This document shows, piece by piece, positions 26,851 through 35,369 of a DNA stretch of 64,000 nucleotides; the stretch's first letter is position 1; each line of letters starts with the position of its first letter. Below the pieces are notes generated by a model that was given only the letters and a program-made list of their open reading frames with translations, searched no databases and was not told the origin of the DNA. Position numbers and translations under genes: made by a program. The stretch comes from Amycolatopsis rifamycinica (GTDB lineage Bacteria > Actinomycetota > Actinomycetes > Mycobacteriales > Pseudonocardiaceae). The DNA lies in assembly GCF_000695625.1 (NCBI RefSeq), contig NZ_JMQI01000055.1, positions 160,557 through 224,556 on the forward strand, read 5' to 3'.

Positions 26851-28070
26851 GTGACGTCGAAGCGGCGGTGACCCGGGCCCACCGCGCCGAGTGGGCCCGG
26901 GTGGTGGCCGCGCTGACCAGGCGGTTCGGGGATCTCGACGTCGCCGAAGAGGCGGCCGCCGAGGCGTTCGCGACCGCCGTCGAGCGGTGGCCCGCCGACG
27001 GCGTTCCCCCGAACCCCGGCGCCTGGCTCACCACCACCGCCGCCCGCAAGGCCATCGACCGGATCCGGCGCGAGGCCAAGCGCGGCGACAAGTACCGGGA
27101 GGCCCGGCTGGTACAGGACGACACCCCGGCCGAGCCTCCCGGCGCCATCGGCGACGACCGGCTCCGGCTGATCTTCACGTGCTGCCACCCGGCACTGGCG
27201 ACGCAGAGCCGCGTGGCGCTGACGCTGCGCCTGGTCGGCGGGCTGACCGTGCCCGAGATCGCCCGCGCCTTCCTGGTGCGCGAGTCTGCATTGGAACAGC
27301 GGATCACCCGCGCCAAGGCCAAGATCAAGGCGGCGCGCATCCCGTACCGCGTGCCGTCCGCCGAGGACCTGCCCGCCCGCGTGTCCAGTGTGCTCACCGT
27401 CCTCTTCCTCGTCTTCAACGAGGGCTACCTGGCGACCGGCCCCGGCACCGACCCGATCCGGCACGACCTGACCACCGAGGCGATCCGGCTCACCCGCCTG
27501 CTCCACGCCCTCCTCCCGGACGACGGCGAGGTGACCGGGCTGCTGGCGCTGATGCTGCTCACCGAGGCCCGCCGCCCGGCCCGCGTTTCGGCGGGCGAGC
27601 TCGTCGCGCTCGACGAGCAGGACCGCGGCGCCTGGGACACCGCGCTGATCGCCGAAGGGCACCGGCTGGTGCGCGAACGCCTCGCGGCCGGGGTGGCGCC
27701 GGGCCGCTACCAGATCCTCGCGGCGATCAACGCCGTGCACACGTCCGCGCGCGACTTCCGCGACACCGACTGGTCCCAGGTCATCGCCCTCTACGACCAG
27801 CTGATCCGTGTCGACCCGTCGCCGGTCGTCGCGCTCAACCGGGCGGTCGCGGTCGCCGAGCTCGACGGCCCGGAGGTGGCGCTGGCGGCGATCGGCCGGC
27901 TCGAGGACCAGCTGGCCGGCTACCACGCGTACCACGTGACCAGGGCCGACCTGCTGCGGCGGCTGTCCCGCGGGGCGGAGGCGCGGGCGGCGTACGACAA
28001 AGCCATCGAGCTGGCGGGCAACACCGCCGAAGTCGCGTACCTGACGCGCCGCCGGGATCAGCTGCGGTAG
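26847..28070 (+). CDS. ECF42-type RNA polymerase sigma factor
   Basis: This 407-residue protein has ECF sigma regions 2 and 4 in the first 170 residues (EEAAAEAFATAVERWP, AWLTTTAARKAIDRIRREA and LTVPEIARAFLVRESALEQRITRAK). The long C-terminal domain, FNEGYLATGPGTDPIR onward and TPR-like with DWSQVIALYDQLIRVDPSPV, is the extension characteristic of ECF42. Such factors have no classical anti-sigma; the C-terminal domain is thought to be needed for activity. The DGPF gene upstream is the usual genomic partner and likely target. I did not identify the cognate promoter motif upstream of 26527. Confidence 0.94.
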   Translation: MSDVEAAVTRAHRAEWARVVAALTRRFGDLDVAEEAAAEAFATAVERWPADGVPPNPGAWLTTTAARKAIDRIRREAKRGDKYREARLVQDDTPAEPPGAIGDDRLRLIFTCCHPALATQSRVALTLRLVGGLTVPEIARAFLVRESALEQRITRAKAKIKAARIPYRVPSAEDLPARVSSVLTVLFLVFNEGYLATGPGTDPIRHDLTTEAIRLTRLLHALLPDDGEVTGLLALMLLTEARRPARVSAGELVALDEQDRGAWDTALIAEGHRLVRERLAAGVAPGRYQILAAINAVHTSARDFRDTDWSQVIALYDQLIRVDPSPVVALNRAVAVAELDGPEVALAAIGRLEDQLAGYHAYHVTRADLLRRLSRGAEARAAYDKAIELAGNTAEVAYLTRRRDQLR

Positions 28071-28191
28071 CGATCAGGTCCACATCGGACCGGACCCGGG
28101 CGGCCGCCGGCCCGGGGAGTGGACCAGGGCCTGGCCGTTCCGGGGCCCAGCCGTGTCACGGTCGTGATCACCGCGCTCCAGGCTGTACCAG

Positions 28192-29739
28192 ATGCGAACC
28201 GGGGTCCTTCTGCGCTGGCCGGCGCATCCGTTGATCGTCGCCGCCGCCGCGGTGCTGCTGCTCAACGACCATGTGCTCAAACCGGCGTGGCCGGGGTTCG
28301 TCACCGGCAAGCTCAGCGACGTGGCCGGGCTGGTGGCGGCGCCGCCGGTGCTCGCGCTGCTGCTCGGCCTGTTCCTCGCCGACCGGGCCGGCGCCGCGGC
28401 CGCGGTGCTCCTCACCGGCGCCGGGTTCGCGTGGGTCAAGCTGACCGCCACCGGCGCCGACGCCGCCTCGGCCGCGTGGTCGGTCGTCAACGGGCCTTCG
28501 GTGATCCTGGCCGATCCAAGCGACCTGGTCGCGCTGCCCGCCCTGGGCCTGTCCTGGTGGGCCTGGCGCCGGGTCGCGGCGGCTCCGCCACTGCCGGAGC
28601 GCCTGGTGTTCCGGGTGCGGGTGCTCGTCGCGACGCCGTTCGCCGTGCTGGCGATCACCGCCACCTCGGCGCCCTCCGAGACGCTGCCGTCGGTCGACTC
28701 CGTCAGGATCGAAGGCACCCAGGTGGTGGTCGAGGCGAACGGCGGGAGCTACGGCTCCACCTCGGGCCTCGACGGCTGGCGGTTCCTGTCGGAGGTGCCC
28801 TCGGCGGAATCCGCGCCGCGCCGGCCGCGGGTCGAAGCCTGCGCGCCCGAGTCCGCCGCGCACTGCTACCGGGTGCACGGTGCCGGCGTCATCGACAACA
28901 TGGACTCGCACGGTGGCCGCATGCTCGGCGTCGACGAGACGACCGATGCCGGCCGGACCTGGCACACCGCCTGGGAGGTGCCCGCCGTCCGGTGGCTGTT
29001 CGTCGAGCGCCAGCACCCGTTCCCCGCCTCGGTGACGCGGGTGTCCGAACTGGCCAGCACGGAGATCGCCGTCCGGGCCGTCCCGGGTGGACACCAGGTG
29101 ATCGTGGTCAACGGCGTGGAAGGGCTGACGGTCCGCGACGCCGGCGGCGCCTGGCACCGGATCCCGTTCGTGGTCCCCGGGAAGGGGCTGGACATCCGGC
29201 CGGTGCCGCTCACCGCGTTCGGCCGGGCGATCGGCGATGACGTCGGCACCGCCGGGCTGCTGACCCTGCTCGCCCTGCTGATCGGGACGACGGTGGCGGC
29301 CGGCCGGGTGCGCGCCCGGAACGGACGCGGGCTGCTGGCCGCGCTCCCCATCGGCGGGTTCCTCGTCGCGGCCATCCCGCTCAGCGGCTTCGTGGCGTTC
29401 TTCGGCTCGGACGCCGGGCAGTCGACCGGCCTCTGGCTCGTGACCAGCTTGTGCCTGGTCGGCGTCGGTATCGCGCTCATCCTGGTGCCCCGGCCCCTGC
29501 GCCGCTCGCGCATGCCGGCGGTGGCCGCGGCCGCCGTCCTGACCGGACTGGCGTCCGCCGGGCCCGCGCTGGGCTGGACCCTGGGCCACCCGCAGGAGCA
29601 CGGCACGGCCGTCGTCCTCGGGCTGGTCCTCGCCGCGGTGAGCCTGCCGGTGGTCGTCGCGGCCGGCTGGTGGGCCGGCGCGCTCGACCCGCCGCGGCTG
29701 GAGGAACCGCCTTGGCCGCCGATGCCGGGGGCGCGGTGA
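28192..29739 (+). CDS. Multi-pass membrane protein with NDHxLK motif, unknown function
   Basis: This 515-residue protein begins with two or three membrane segments containing LLNDHVLKPAWPGFVTGKLSD, a motif shared by many uncharacterised bacterial membrane proteins. A central soluble part (about residues 150-345) with DSVRIEGTQVVVEANGG and TTDAGRTWHTAW looks like a beta-rich, Asp-box-like exported domain. Three or four further membrane segments follow before a proline-rich tail. I cannot name its function. It is not coupled to the sigma factor gene, from which 121 bases separate it. It could be part of the ECF42 regulon by position, but that is a guess. Confidence 0.85.
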   Translation: MRTGVLLRWPAHPLIVAAAAVLLLNDHVLKPAWPGFVTGKLSDVAGLVAAPPVLALLLGLFLADRAGAAAAVLLTGAGFAWVKLTATGADAASAAWSVVNGPSVILADPSDLVALPALGLSWWAWRRVAAAPPLPERLVFRVRVLVATPFAVLAITATSAPSETLPSVDSVRIEGTQVVVEANGGSYGSTSGLDGWRFLSEVPSAESAPRRPRVEACAPESAAHCYRVHGAGVIDNMDSHGGRMLGVDETTDAGRTWHTAWEVPAVRWLFVERQHPFPASVTRVSELASTEIAVRAVPGGHQVIVVNGVEGLTVRDAGGAWHRIPFVVPGKGLDIRPVPLTAFGRAIGDDVGTAGLLTLLALLIGTTVAAGRVRARNGRGLLAALPIGGFLVAAIPLSGFVAFFGSDAGQSTGLWLVTSLCLVGVGIALILVPRPLRRSRMPAVAAAAVLTGLASAGPALGWTLGHPQEHGTAVVLGLVLAAVSLPVVVAAGWWAGALDPPRLEEPPWPPMPGAR

Positions 29740-29750
29740 GGCGCCTGGTC

Positions 29751-29770
29751 GAGTAACCGGATCGTTACTC
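29751..29770. promoter_or_regulatory. Inverted repeat between the membrane protein and L,D-transpeptidase genes
   Basis: GAGTAAC-CGGATC-GTTACTC has perfect 7-bp arms and a 6-base centre. It lies 12 bases after one stop codon and 33 bases before the next start, so it may be an operator for the transpeptidase gene or a weak terminator. Confidence 0.45.
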
Positions 29771-29802
29771 AACTCCGGGTGGGGGTCGGACGTCTTGGGG
29801 GC

Positions 29803-31017
29803 GTGAGAACGATCCGCATCGCCGGGCTCGGCCTGGCGGCCCTGCTGCTGGCGGCATGTAGTGGACAGTCCGAGACCGCCGGGAACGCGCAGCCGGCCGG
29901 ACTGGCCGGAGCGACCGGGACGACGGCGGCACCGGGGGTGCCGGCCGCGACGGTGGCGTTCGAAGGCGGGGACCAGCTGAGCCCGAAGGACCCGATCGTG
30001 GTCAAGGCGTCGGGTGGCACGTTGCAGGCCGTCACGGTGACGAACCCGCAGACCGGCAACGGCGTCAAGGGCGAGCTGTCGCCGGACAAGACGACGTGGA
30101 CCAGCTCGGACCACCTCCGGTACGCGGCCACGTACCAGGTGGTCGCCACCGCGGTGAACGAGGCGGGCGCGGCGACCGAGCAGCGCGGGGAAGTGCACAC
30201 GATCAAGCCGGCAGGCGTCGCCACGCCCGCGCTGTTCCAGCCGGCGTCGGGCGATTTCGGCGTCGGGCTGATCATCGGGCTGAAGTTCGACCACGACATC
30301 ACCGACAAGGCCACGGTGGAGAAGTCGCTCAAGGTGACGTCCTCGCCCGCCCAGGAGGGCGGCTGGTACTGGGTGGGCAAGCGCGAAGTGCACTTCCGGC
30401 CCAAGGACTACTGGAAGGCGGGCTCGACCGTGAAGCTCGAGACCACGAGCTTCGGCACGCCGATCGGGGGCGGCCTCTACGGCGGCCAGGACGTCTCGGT
30501 GACCTACAAGGTGCACGACTCCTGGATCGCCAAGGCGGACGGCAAGACGCACCAGATCAAGGCGTTCCACAACGGACAGCTGGTGAAGACCGCGCCGATC
30601 AGCATGGGCAAGACCGCCGACACCCCGCCGCGCGGCCCGACGCCCACCTTCAACGGCACGCACACCGTGCTGGGGAAGGAGGACCACAAGATCATGGACT
30701 CCTGCAGCTACGGCGTGTGCGAGGGCGACCCCGGCTACTACAAGGCGCCGGAGAACTGGAACGTCCGGATCTCCAACGACGGCGAATACCTGCACGAGAA
30801 CCTGAAGACGGTCGGCGTGCAGGGCAGCGACAACGTCTCCAACGGCTGCCTCAACATGAACACCGAGAACGCCAAGTGGTTCTTCGACAACTTCAACGTC
30901 GGCGACGTCGTCGAGATCACCAACTCGGGCGGCCCGCAGCTGGCCATCAACAACGGCCACGGCGACTGGGCCATCAGCTGGGCGGCCTGGCAGGCCGGCA
31001 GCGCCCTGCGCGGCTGA
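29803..31017 (+). CDS. Lipoprotein L,D-transpeptidase (LdtMt2-like)
   Basis: This 404-residue envelope enzyme forms 3-3 cross-links in peptidoglycan. The start GTG at 29803 gives a lipoprotein signal with the lipobox LLLAAC, so it is anchored to the outer face of the membrane. Two immunoglobulin-like domains (about residues 45-230, the second with PASGDFGVGLIIGLKFDHDI) precede the YkuD catalytic domain. Its active site is HENLKTVGVQG followed by SNGCLNM with the nucleophile near Cys349. The layout matches mycobacterial LdtMt2 and related Pseudonocardiaceae enzymes. Such enzymes confer tolerance to beta-lactams other than carbapenems. Confidence 0.94.
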   Translation: MRTIRIAGLGLAALLLAACSGQSETAGNAQPAGLAGATGTTAAPGVPAATVAFEGGDQLSPKDPIVVKASGGTLQAVTVTNPQTGNGVKGELSPDKTTWTSSDHLRYAATYQVVATAVNEAGAATEQRGEVHTIKPAGVATPALFQPASGDFGVGLIIGLKFDHDITDKATVEKSLKVTSSPAQEGGWYWVGKREVHFRPKDYWKAGSTVKLETTSFGTPIGGGLYGGQDVSVTYKVHDSWIAKADGKTHQIKAFHNGQLVKTAPISMGKTADTPPRGPTPTFNGTHTVLGKEDHKIMDSCSYGVCEGDPGYYKAPENWNVRISNDGEYLHENLKTVGVQGSDNVSNGCLNMNTENAKWFFDNFNVGDVVEITNSGGPQLAINNGHGDWAISWAAWQAGSALRG

Positions 31018-31022
31018 GCGCC

Positions 31023-31733
31023 TCAGGTGGTTCGCCGGGGCCGCCTCCCGGCGAGGAGGCGGCCCCCCAGCGTGGCCGCCAGCACGGCGACCGCCAGCAG
31101 CGCGACGCTGCCCGCGATGTCGAGGACGTAGTGGTTCGCCGTGGCGAGCACGTCCGCCGCCATCAGCAGCGGGAACGCCCACGCCACCCACGCCAGGCGC
31201 GGGTGCGTGCCCCGGAGGGCGGTCCACACCGCGTACGCGCACCACAGCGACCAGCCGACGTGCATGCTCGGCATCGCCGTCTGGTGGGTGGGCCTGGTCC
31301 AGCTCTCCAGGCCCAGGAAGTCGTACCGGGCCACGACGTCGACCGCGCCGGGGAGGGCGAACCGCGGCGGCGTCATCGGCACCGCCCAGTAGACCGGCAG
31401 GACCAGGGCCATCATCGCCACCATCGTCCGGCGGACGTGGCGGTACACCTCGGCGCGGCGGAGGAACACCCACAGCAGCACGCCGGCGACCGCCACGTAG
31501 TACAGCCGGTACAGGTACACCGCCAGGTGGGCGAGGACCGGCCGGCCCGCCAGCCAGCCGTTCACGCTCCGCTCGACGTCGACGTGCGCCGCTTGTTCCA
31601 CGCTCTGCAGGGCCAGCGCGTTCGCGTCGGCCGCCGCGAAGTCCGTGCCCACGACGGCGTCGAGCCGCGCGAAGAGCACGAACCACACCAGCAGGAAGAG
31701 CCCTTCGACGAGCGCACGGGGACGCCGGTTCAC
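31023..31733 (-). CDS. PAP2 superfamily membrane phosphatase-like protein
   Basis: This 236-residue protein has about six membrane segments. The PAP2-type signature appears as MPSMHVGWSLWCAY and ATANHYVLDIAGS, holding the two histidines and aspartate of the phosphatase site, while the first arginine-lysine motif is less clear. This build is shared with the inositol phosphorylceramide synthase-like subgroup, so it could act in lipid-phosphate or phosphoinositol chemistry. The GTG start at 31733 overlaps the stop of the dienelactone hydrolase gene (GTGA), making a two-gene minus-strand operon. Confidence 0.85.
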   Translation of the reverse strand: MNRRPRALVEGLFLLVWFVLFARLDAVVGTDFAAADANALALQSVEQAAHVDVERSVNGWLAGRPVLAHLAVYLYRLYYVAVAGVLLWVFLRRAEVYRHVRRTMVAMMALVLPVYWAVPMTPPRFALPGAVDVVARYDFLGLESWTRPTHQTAMPSMHVGWSLWCAYAVWTALRGTHPRLAWVAWAFPLLMAADVLATANHYVLDIAGSVALLAVAVLAATLGGRLLAGRRPRRTT

Positions 31734-32407
31734 GCCGGCAGGGTCCGCCGCAGGAACTCCGTCGTCAGCTCCCACGCCCGCGCGGCCGCCTCGGGGTGGT
31801 GGAACATCGGCGCCACGTTGTTGTGGAACGCGTGCCCGGCCTCCTCCTGCACGTGGATCTCCGCACCCGGGTGCGCCGCCACCGCCGCCTCCACCACGGC
31901 CACATCGGACCGCGGGATGTACGGGTCCTGACCGCCGAAGTGGAACTGGATCGGGCAGCCGACCCGGGACAGCGCGTCGATCTGCCGCGCCACCGTCGAG
32001 CCGTAGAACGACACCGCCGTGTCCGGGTCGCCCTCGGCCGCCGCCGCGAACGCCAGTGAGCCGCCCAGGCAAAAGCCCAGGACGCCGACGCCGCCGGTCA
32101 CCGACGGCAGCGAACGCAGGTGAGCGATGGTGGCCAGGACGTCGGCCAGCCCCAGTTCCGGGTCGAAGGACCCCGCCACCTCCATCGAAGCCGCGACGCC
32201 CGCTTCGTCGTGCGTCGACGACCAGCCCGGCGCTGTGCGCCAGAACAGCTCCGGGACCGCGACGACGTACCCCGCGGCGGCCAGGTCCGCCGCCACCGAG
32301 CGCAGGTAGTCGTCCAGGCCGAAGATCTCTTGGACCAGCACCAGACCCGGCCCGCGGCCGGACGGGGGGTGCCACAGCGGGAGGTCGGTCAGCATCGGGT
32401 TCGTCAC
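31730..32407 (-). CDS. Dienelactone hydrolase family protein
   Basis: This 225-residue alpha/beta hydrolase shows the dienelactone hydrolase nucleophile Cys113 in GFCLGGS, with Asp161 in GGQDPYIP and His192 in EAGHAFHN completing the triad. The glutamate in VQEIFGLDDYLR is the residue that primes the cysteine. Relatives hydrolyse dienelactone in aromatic degradation or other esters. No aromatic-ring genes are near, so the substrate is open. The start is GTG at 32407. It precedes, and is coupled to, the PAP2 gene. Confidence 0.92.
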   Translation of the reverse strand: MTNPMLTDLPLWHPPSGRGPGLVLVQEIFGLDDYLRSVAADLAAAGYVVAVPELFWRTAPGWSSTHDEAGVAASMEVAGSFDPELGLADVLATIAHLRSLPSVTGGVGVLGFCLGGSLAFAAAAEGDPDTAVSFYGSTVARQIDALSRVGCPIQFHFGGQDPYIPRSDVAVVEAAVAAHPGAEIHVQEEAGHAFHNNVAPMFHHPEAAARAWELTTEFLRRTLPA

Positions 32408-32472
32408 CCGGTCACCGTACTGGCTCCGCGGGCGGGAGCGTCCTAAGTTGGGGTGCCGACCAAGGAGGCGTG

Positions 32473-33825
32473 ATGGCTGAGCAGACCAAGTACGTCCTGG
32501 ACGAAGCCGATCTCCCCACGCAGTGGTACAACGTCATCCCCGACCTGCCCGAGCCGCCGCCACCGCCGCTGCACCCCGGCACGCGCGAGCCCGTCGGCCC
32601 GGACGACCTCGCCCCGCTGTTCCCGCAGGCGCTCATCGCCCAGGAAGTGACGACAGAACGCTATGTCGACATCCCGGAGGAGGTCCGGGAGGTCTACCGG
32701 CTCTGGCGGCCGTCGCCGCTGTTCCGGGCGCGGCGGCTGGAAAAGGCGCTGGGCACCCCGGCGCGGATCTACTACAAGTACGAGGGCGTCAGCCCGGTCG
32801 GCTCCCACAAGCCGAACACCGCTGTGCCGCAAGCGTTCTACAACGCGGCCGAAGGCGTCACGCGGCTGACCACGGAGACCGGCGCGGGCCAGTGGGGCAG
32901 TGCGCTCGCCTTCGCGTGCGCCCAGTACGGCCTCGAGTGCGAGGTCTGGCAGGTGCGCGCGTCCTACGACCAGAAGCCCTACCGCAAGCTGATGATGGAG
33001 ACGTTCGGCGCGACCGTCCACCCGAGCCCGTCCGAGCTGACCGAGTCCGGCCGCGCGATCCTCAAGCAGCACCCGGGCTCCACTGGCAGTCTCGGCATCG
33101 CGATCAGTGAAGCCGTGGAGCAGGCGGCACAGGACCCGAACGCGCGGTACGCGCTGGGCAGCGTGCTGAACCACGTGCTGCTGCACCAGACGGTCATCGG
33201 TGAGGAAGCGCTCAAGCAGTTCGAGCTGGCCGGTGACACGCCGGACGTCCTGGTCGGCTGCACCGGCGGCGGCTCCAACTTCGGCGGGCTCGCTTTCCCG
33301 TTCCTGCGGGAGAAACTGGCCGGCCGGATGAACCCGGTGATCCGCGCGGTCGAGCCGGCCGCGTGCCCGTCGCTGACGCGCGGCAAGTACGCCTACGACT
33401 TCGGCGACACGGCCGGGCTCACGCCGTTGCTCAAGATGCACACGCTCGGCCACGAGTTCATCCCGGACCCGATCCACGCGGGCGGCCTGCGCTACCACGG
33501 GATGTCGCCGCTGATCTCGCACATCTACGAGCTCGGCCTGATCGAGGCGCTCGCGATCGGCCAGCAGGAGTGCTTCGCGGCGGGGGTGCGGTTCGCCCGG
33601 TCCGAAGGCATCATCCCGGCCCCCGAGCCGACGCACGCGCTCGCGGCGTGCATCCAGGAGGCGTTGCGCTGCAAGGAAACGGGCGAGGAGAAGGTGATCC
33701 TCACGGCGCTGTGCGGCCACGCGCACCTCGACCTGCCGGCCTACGGCGCCTACCTCGCGGGGGACATGGTGGACAACGAACTGTCCACGGCCACCCTCGA
33801 GGAGTCCCTCGCCACCCTGCCCTGA
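32473..33825 (+). CDS. TrpB2-type tryptophan synthase beta chain
   Basis: This 450-residue PLP enzyme belongs to the TrpB2 branch rather than the TrpB1 partner of TrpA. The PLP lysine is Lys113 in PVGSHKPNTA, and the phosphate-binding loop is VGCTGGGSNFGG. TrpB2 proteins carry the longer N-terminal region seen here (DLPTQWYNVIPDLP) and the LTRGKYAYDFGDTAG insertion. They make tryptophan from serine and indole without TrpA, and may recycle free indole. The ATG at 32473 follows AAGGAGG. No trpA or other trp genes are nearby, which fits a stand-alone role. A hairpin follows the gene. Confidence 0.93.
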   Translation: MAEQTKYVLDEADLPTQWYNVIPDLPEPPPPPLHPGTREPVGPDDLAPLFPQALIAQEVTTERYVDIPEEVREVYRLWRPSPLFRARRLEKALGTPARIYYKYEGVSPVGSHKPNTAVPQAFYNAAEGVTRLTTETGAGQWGSALAFACAQYGLECEVWQVRASYDQKPYRKLMMETFGATVHPSPSELTESGRAILKQHPGSTGSLGIAISEAVEQAAQDPNARYALGSVLNHVLLHQTVIGEEALKQFELAGDTPDVLVGCTGGGSNFGGLAFPFLREKLAGRMNPVIRAVEPAACPSLTRGKYAYDFGDTAGLTPLLKMHTLGHEFIPDPIHAGGLRYHGMSPLISHIYELGLIEALAIGQQECFAAGVRFARSEGIIPAPEPTHALAACIQEALRCKETGEEKVILTALCGHAHLDLPAYGAYLAGDMVDNELSTATLEESLATLP

Positions 33826-33837
33826 CCCGAGCGTCCA

Positions 33838-33876
33838 ATGTAGACTTCGGTGTGCGGAACGCACCGAAGTCCACAT
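33838..33876. terminator. Bidirectional hairpin between trpB2 and the GGDEF gene
   Basis: GACTTCGGTG at 33843-33852 pairs perfectly with CACCGAAGTC at 33862-33871, and ATGT/ACAT extends the stem beyond one mismatch. It lies between convergent genes, 12 bases past the trpB2 stop and 8 bases from the end of the GGDEF gene. Confidence 0.75.
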
Positions 33877-33884
33877 GGGGGCGC

Positions 33885-35159
33885 TTACCGGACGTCGGGG
33901 ATTTCGGGCCGGGTCAGTTCGGAGCGGGCGGTCGCCAGGACCACGCGGTCGCGGCCGCCCGCCTTCGCCTCGAACACCGCGTCGTCCGCGGCCTGCAGCA
34001 GGATCGTGTACTCCGTGGCCGTTTCCGGGTACACCGCCGCGCCGATCGAGGCCGTCAGGCCGCTGATCACCTCGGGCTTGCCCGGGCGGACCACCGGGAC
34101 CGGCACCTCGACCCGGGCGATCGCCGTGCGGATGCGGTCGGCGACGGACGCGATCTCCGCGCTGGTCATGCCCGGGAGCAGCACCACGAACTCGTCGCCA
34201 CCGAAGCGGCCGACGTAGTCGCCGCCGCGGACCGAGGCCTGGATCGCCGCCGCGACCGCGCGCAGCACCTCGTCGCCGGCCAGGTGGCCGTTGCCGTCGT
34301 CGATGGCCTTGAAGTGGTCGATGTCGATCATCAGCACGCCCGCCGTCGAGGACAGCTCGGCCGCGCGGGCCAGCTCGTTGCGGGCCAGCTGAACCCAGAA
34401 CTCGGGGGCGAGCAGCGCCGTCTTGGAGTCCGTGCGCGCGGCCGCCTGGAACTGGGGGAGCAGCAGGCCGATGTGCAGCGCCACCGGCGTCACCATGAGC
34501 ACCGGCAGCAGCCACGGCCGGACCGTCATCACCAGCGCGATGCCGCAGCCGACCCCGACCGCGGCCAGCACGATCAGCACGTCGGACGGGTTGCCGAACG
34601 CCTGCCGCGGCGGCTTTCCCGGGTTGCTCATCAGGATCGCGAAGATGACGAGCACGTAGTTCAGGCCGAAGTAGACGATCCCGGCGATCAGCAGCGCGAG
34701 CATCCCGCCGAACCCGTCCAGGTAGGGCACGTACGGCGCGACGTGCCCGGTGCCCACCCACAGCACGGCCCCGGCGGCGGCGCACGCCAGGATCACCGTG
34801 GCGCCGGAGAACACTTTCCGGTGAATCACCCCGCGCCGCTTGTAGACGCGGACCCACGAGTGGGCATAGCTCACGACGATGACGAGGGTGGCCAGCGGCG
34901 GCGGCAGCAGGAGCAGCCCGGCGAAGATCCAGATCGACTGCAGGTGCATGTGCGGACGGCCGTCGGCAGCAAGCTCGCGGATGCGCTCGATGCGTTGCGC
35001 CGCTTCGAGGTGCACGACCTCACCGGCGAGGATCAGGCCGCACCAGAGCAGCGACGGGGTGGTGATCGGCACCAGCGCGGCCGTCGAGACGACCGCGATC
35101 AGCGCCAGTGCGTCGACGATGAGGACGTAGCCGAGCACCGGAGTGGTCAGCTTCCACAT
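33885..35159 (-). CDS. Membrane-bound diguanylate cyclase (GGDEF domain)
   Basis: This 424-residue protein has roughly seven membrane segments in its first 240 residues and a C-terminal GGDEF domain. DIDHFKAIDDGNGHLAGDEVL is conserved, and the active loop reads RFGGDEFVVLLPG. An RGGD five residues before GGDEF is the inhibitory I-site, so the enzyme should make cyclic di-GMP from two GTP and be feedback controlled. The membrane part resembles a sensory region of the MASE/7TM kind without a named ligand. The start at ATG 35159 is preferred; a GTG at 35231 would add 24 residues. In actinomycetes c-di-GMP acts on BldD and development. It is divergent from the PTDWT repeat gene. Confidence 0.9.
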   Translation of the reverse strand: MWKLTTPVLGYVLIVDALALIAVVSTAALVPITTPSLLWCGLILAGEVVHLEAAQRIERIRELAADGRPHMHLQSIWIFAGLLLLPPPLATLVIVVSYAHSWVRVYKRRGVIHRKVFSGATVILACAAAGAVLWVGTGHVAPYVPYLDGFGGMLALLIAGIVYFGLNYVLVIFAILMSNPGKPPRQAFGNPSDVLIVLAAVGVGCGIALVMTVRPWLLPVLMVTPVALHIGLLLPQFQAAARTDSKTALLAPEFWVQLARNELARAAELSSTAGVLMIDIDHFKAIDDGNGHLAGDEVLRAVAAAIQASVRGGDYVGRFGGDEFVVLLPGMTSAEIASVADRIRTAIARVEVPVPVVRPGKPEVISGLTASIGAAVYPETATEYTILLQAADDAVFEAKAGGRDRVVLATARSELTRPEIPDVR

Positions 35160-35369
35160 CGCCCACGTTCGGATACCTGATCGTGGACGTTCTGAGCTGG
35201 GCTTTCGCCCTGGGGACCCGGACAATCCCACGAAACGCCCTTCTGCTCAGGGTTGAACTCTTCGCAGAAATCGTCACTGTAATCGAATGAACGCGGTGTG
35301 TCACTAGGCCGGTCAGGCTACGGTCCGGTCACGCACCGTGCAACATCCCTCACAAAACAGGAGAAGATC

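Noticed and set aside
35298..35369. Earlier start for the PTDWT protein at 35298
   Set aside because: The upstream 24 residues have no ribosome-binding site, whereas the ATG at 35370 follows AGGAGAAGATC at good spacing.
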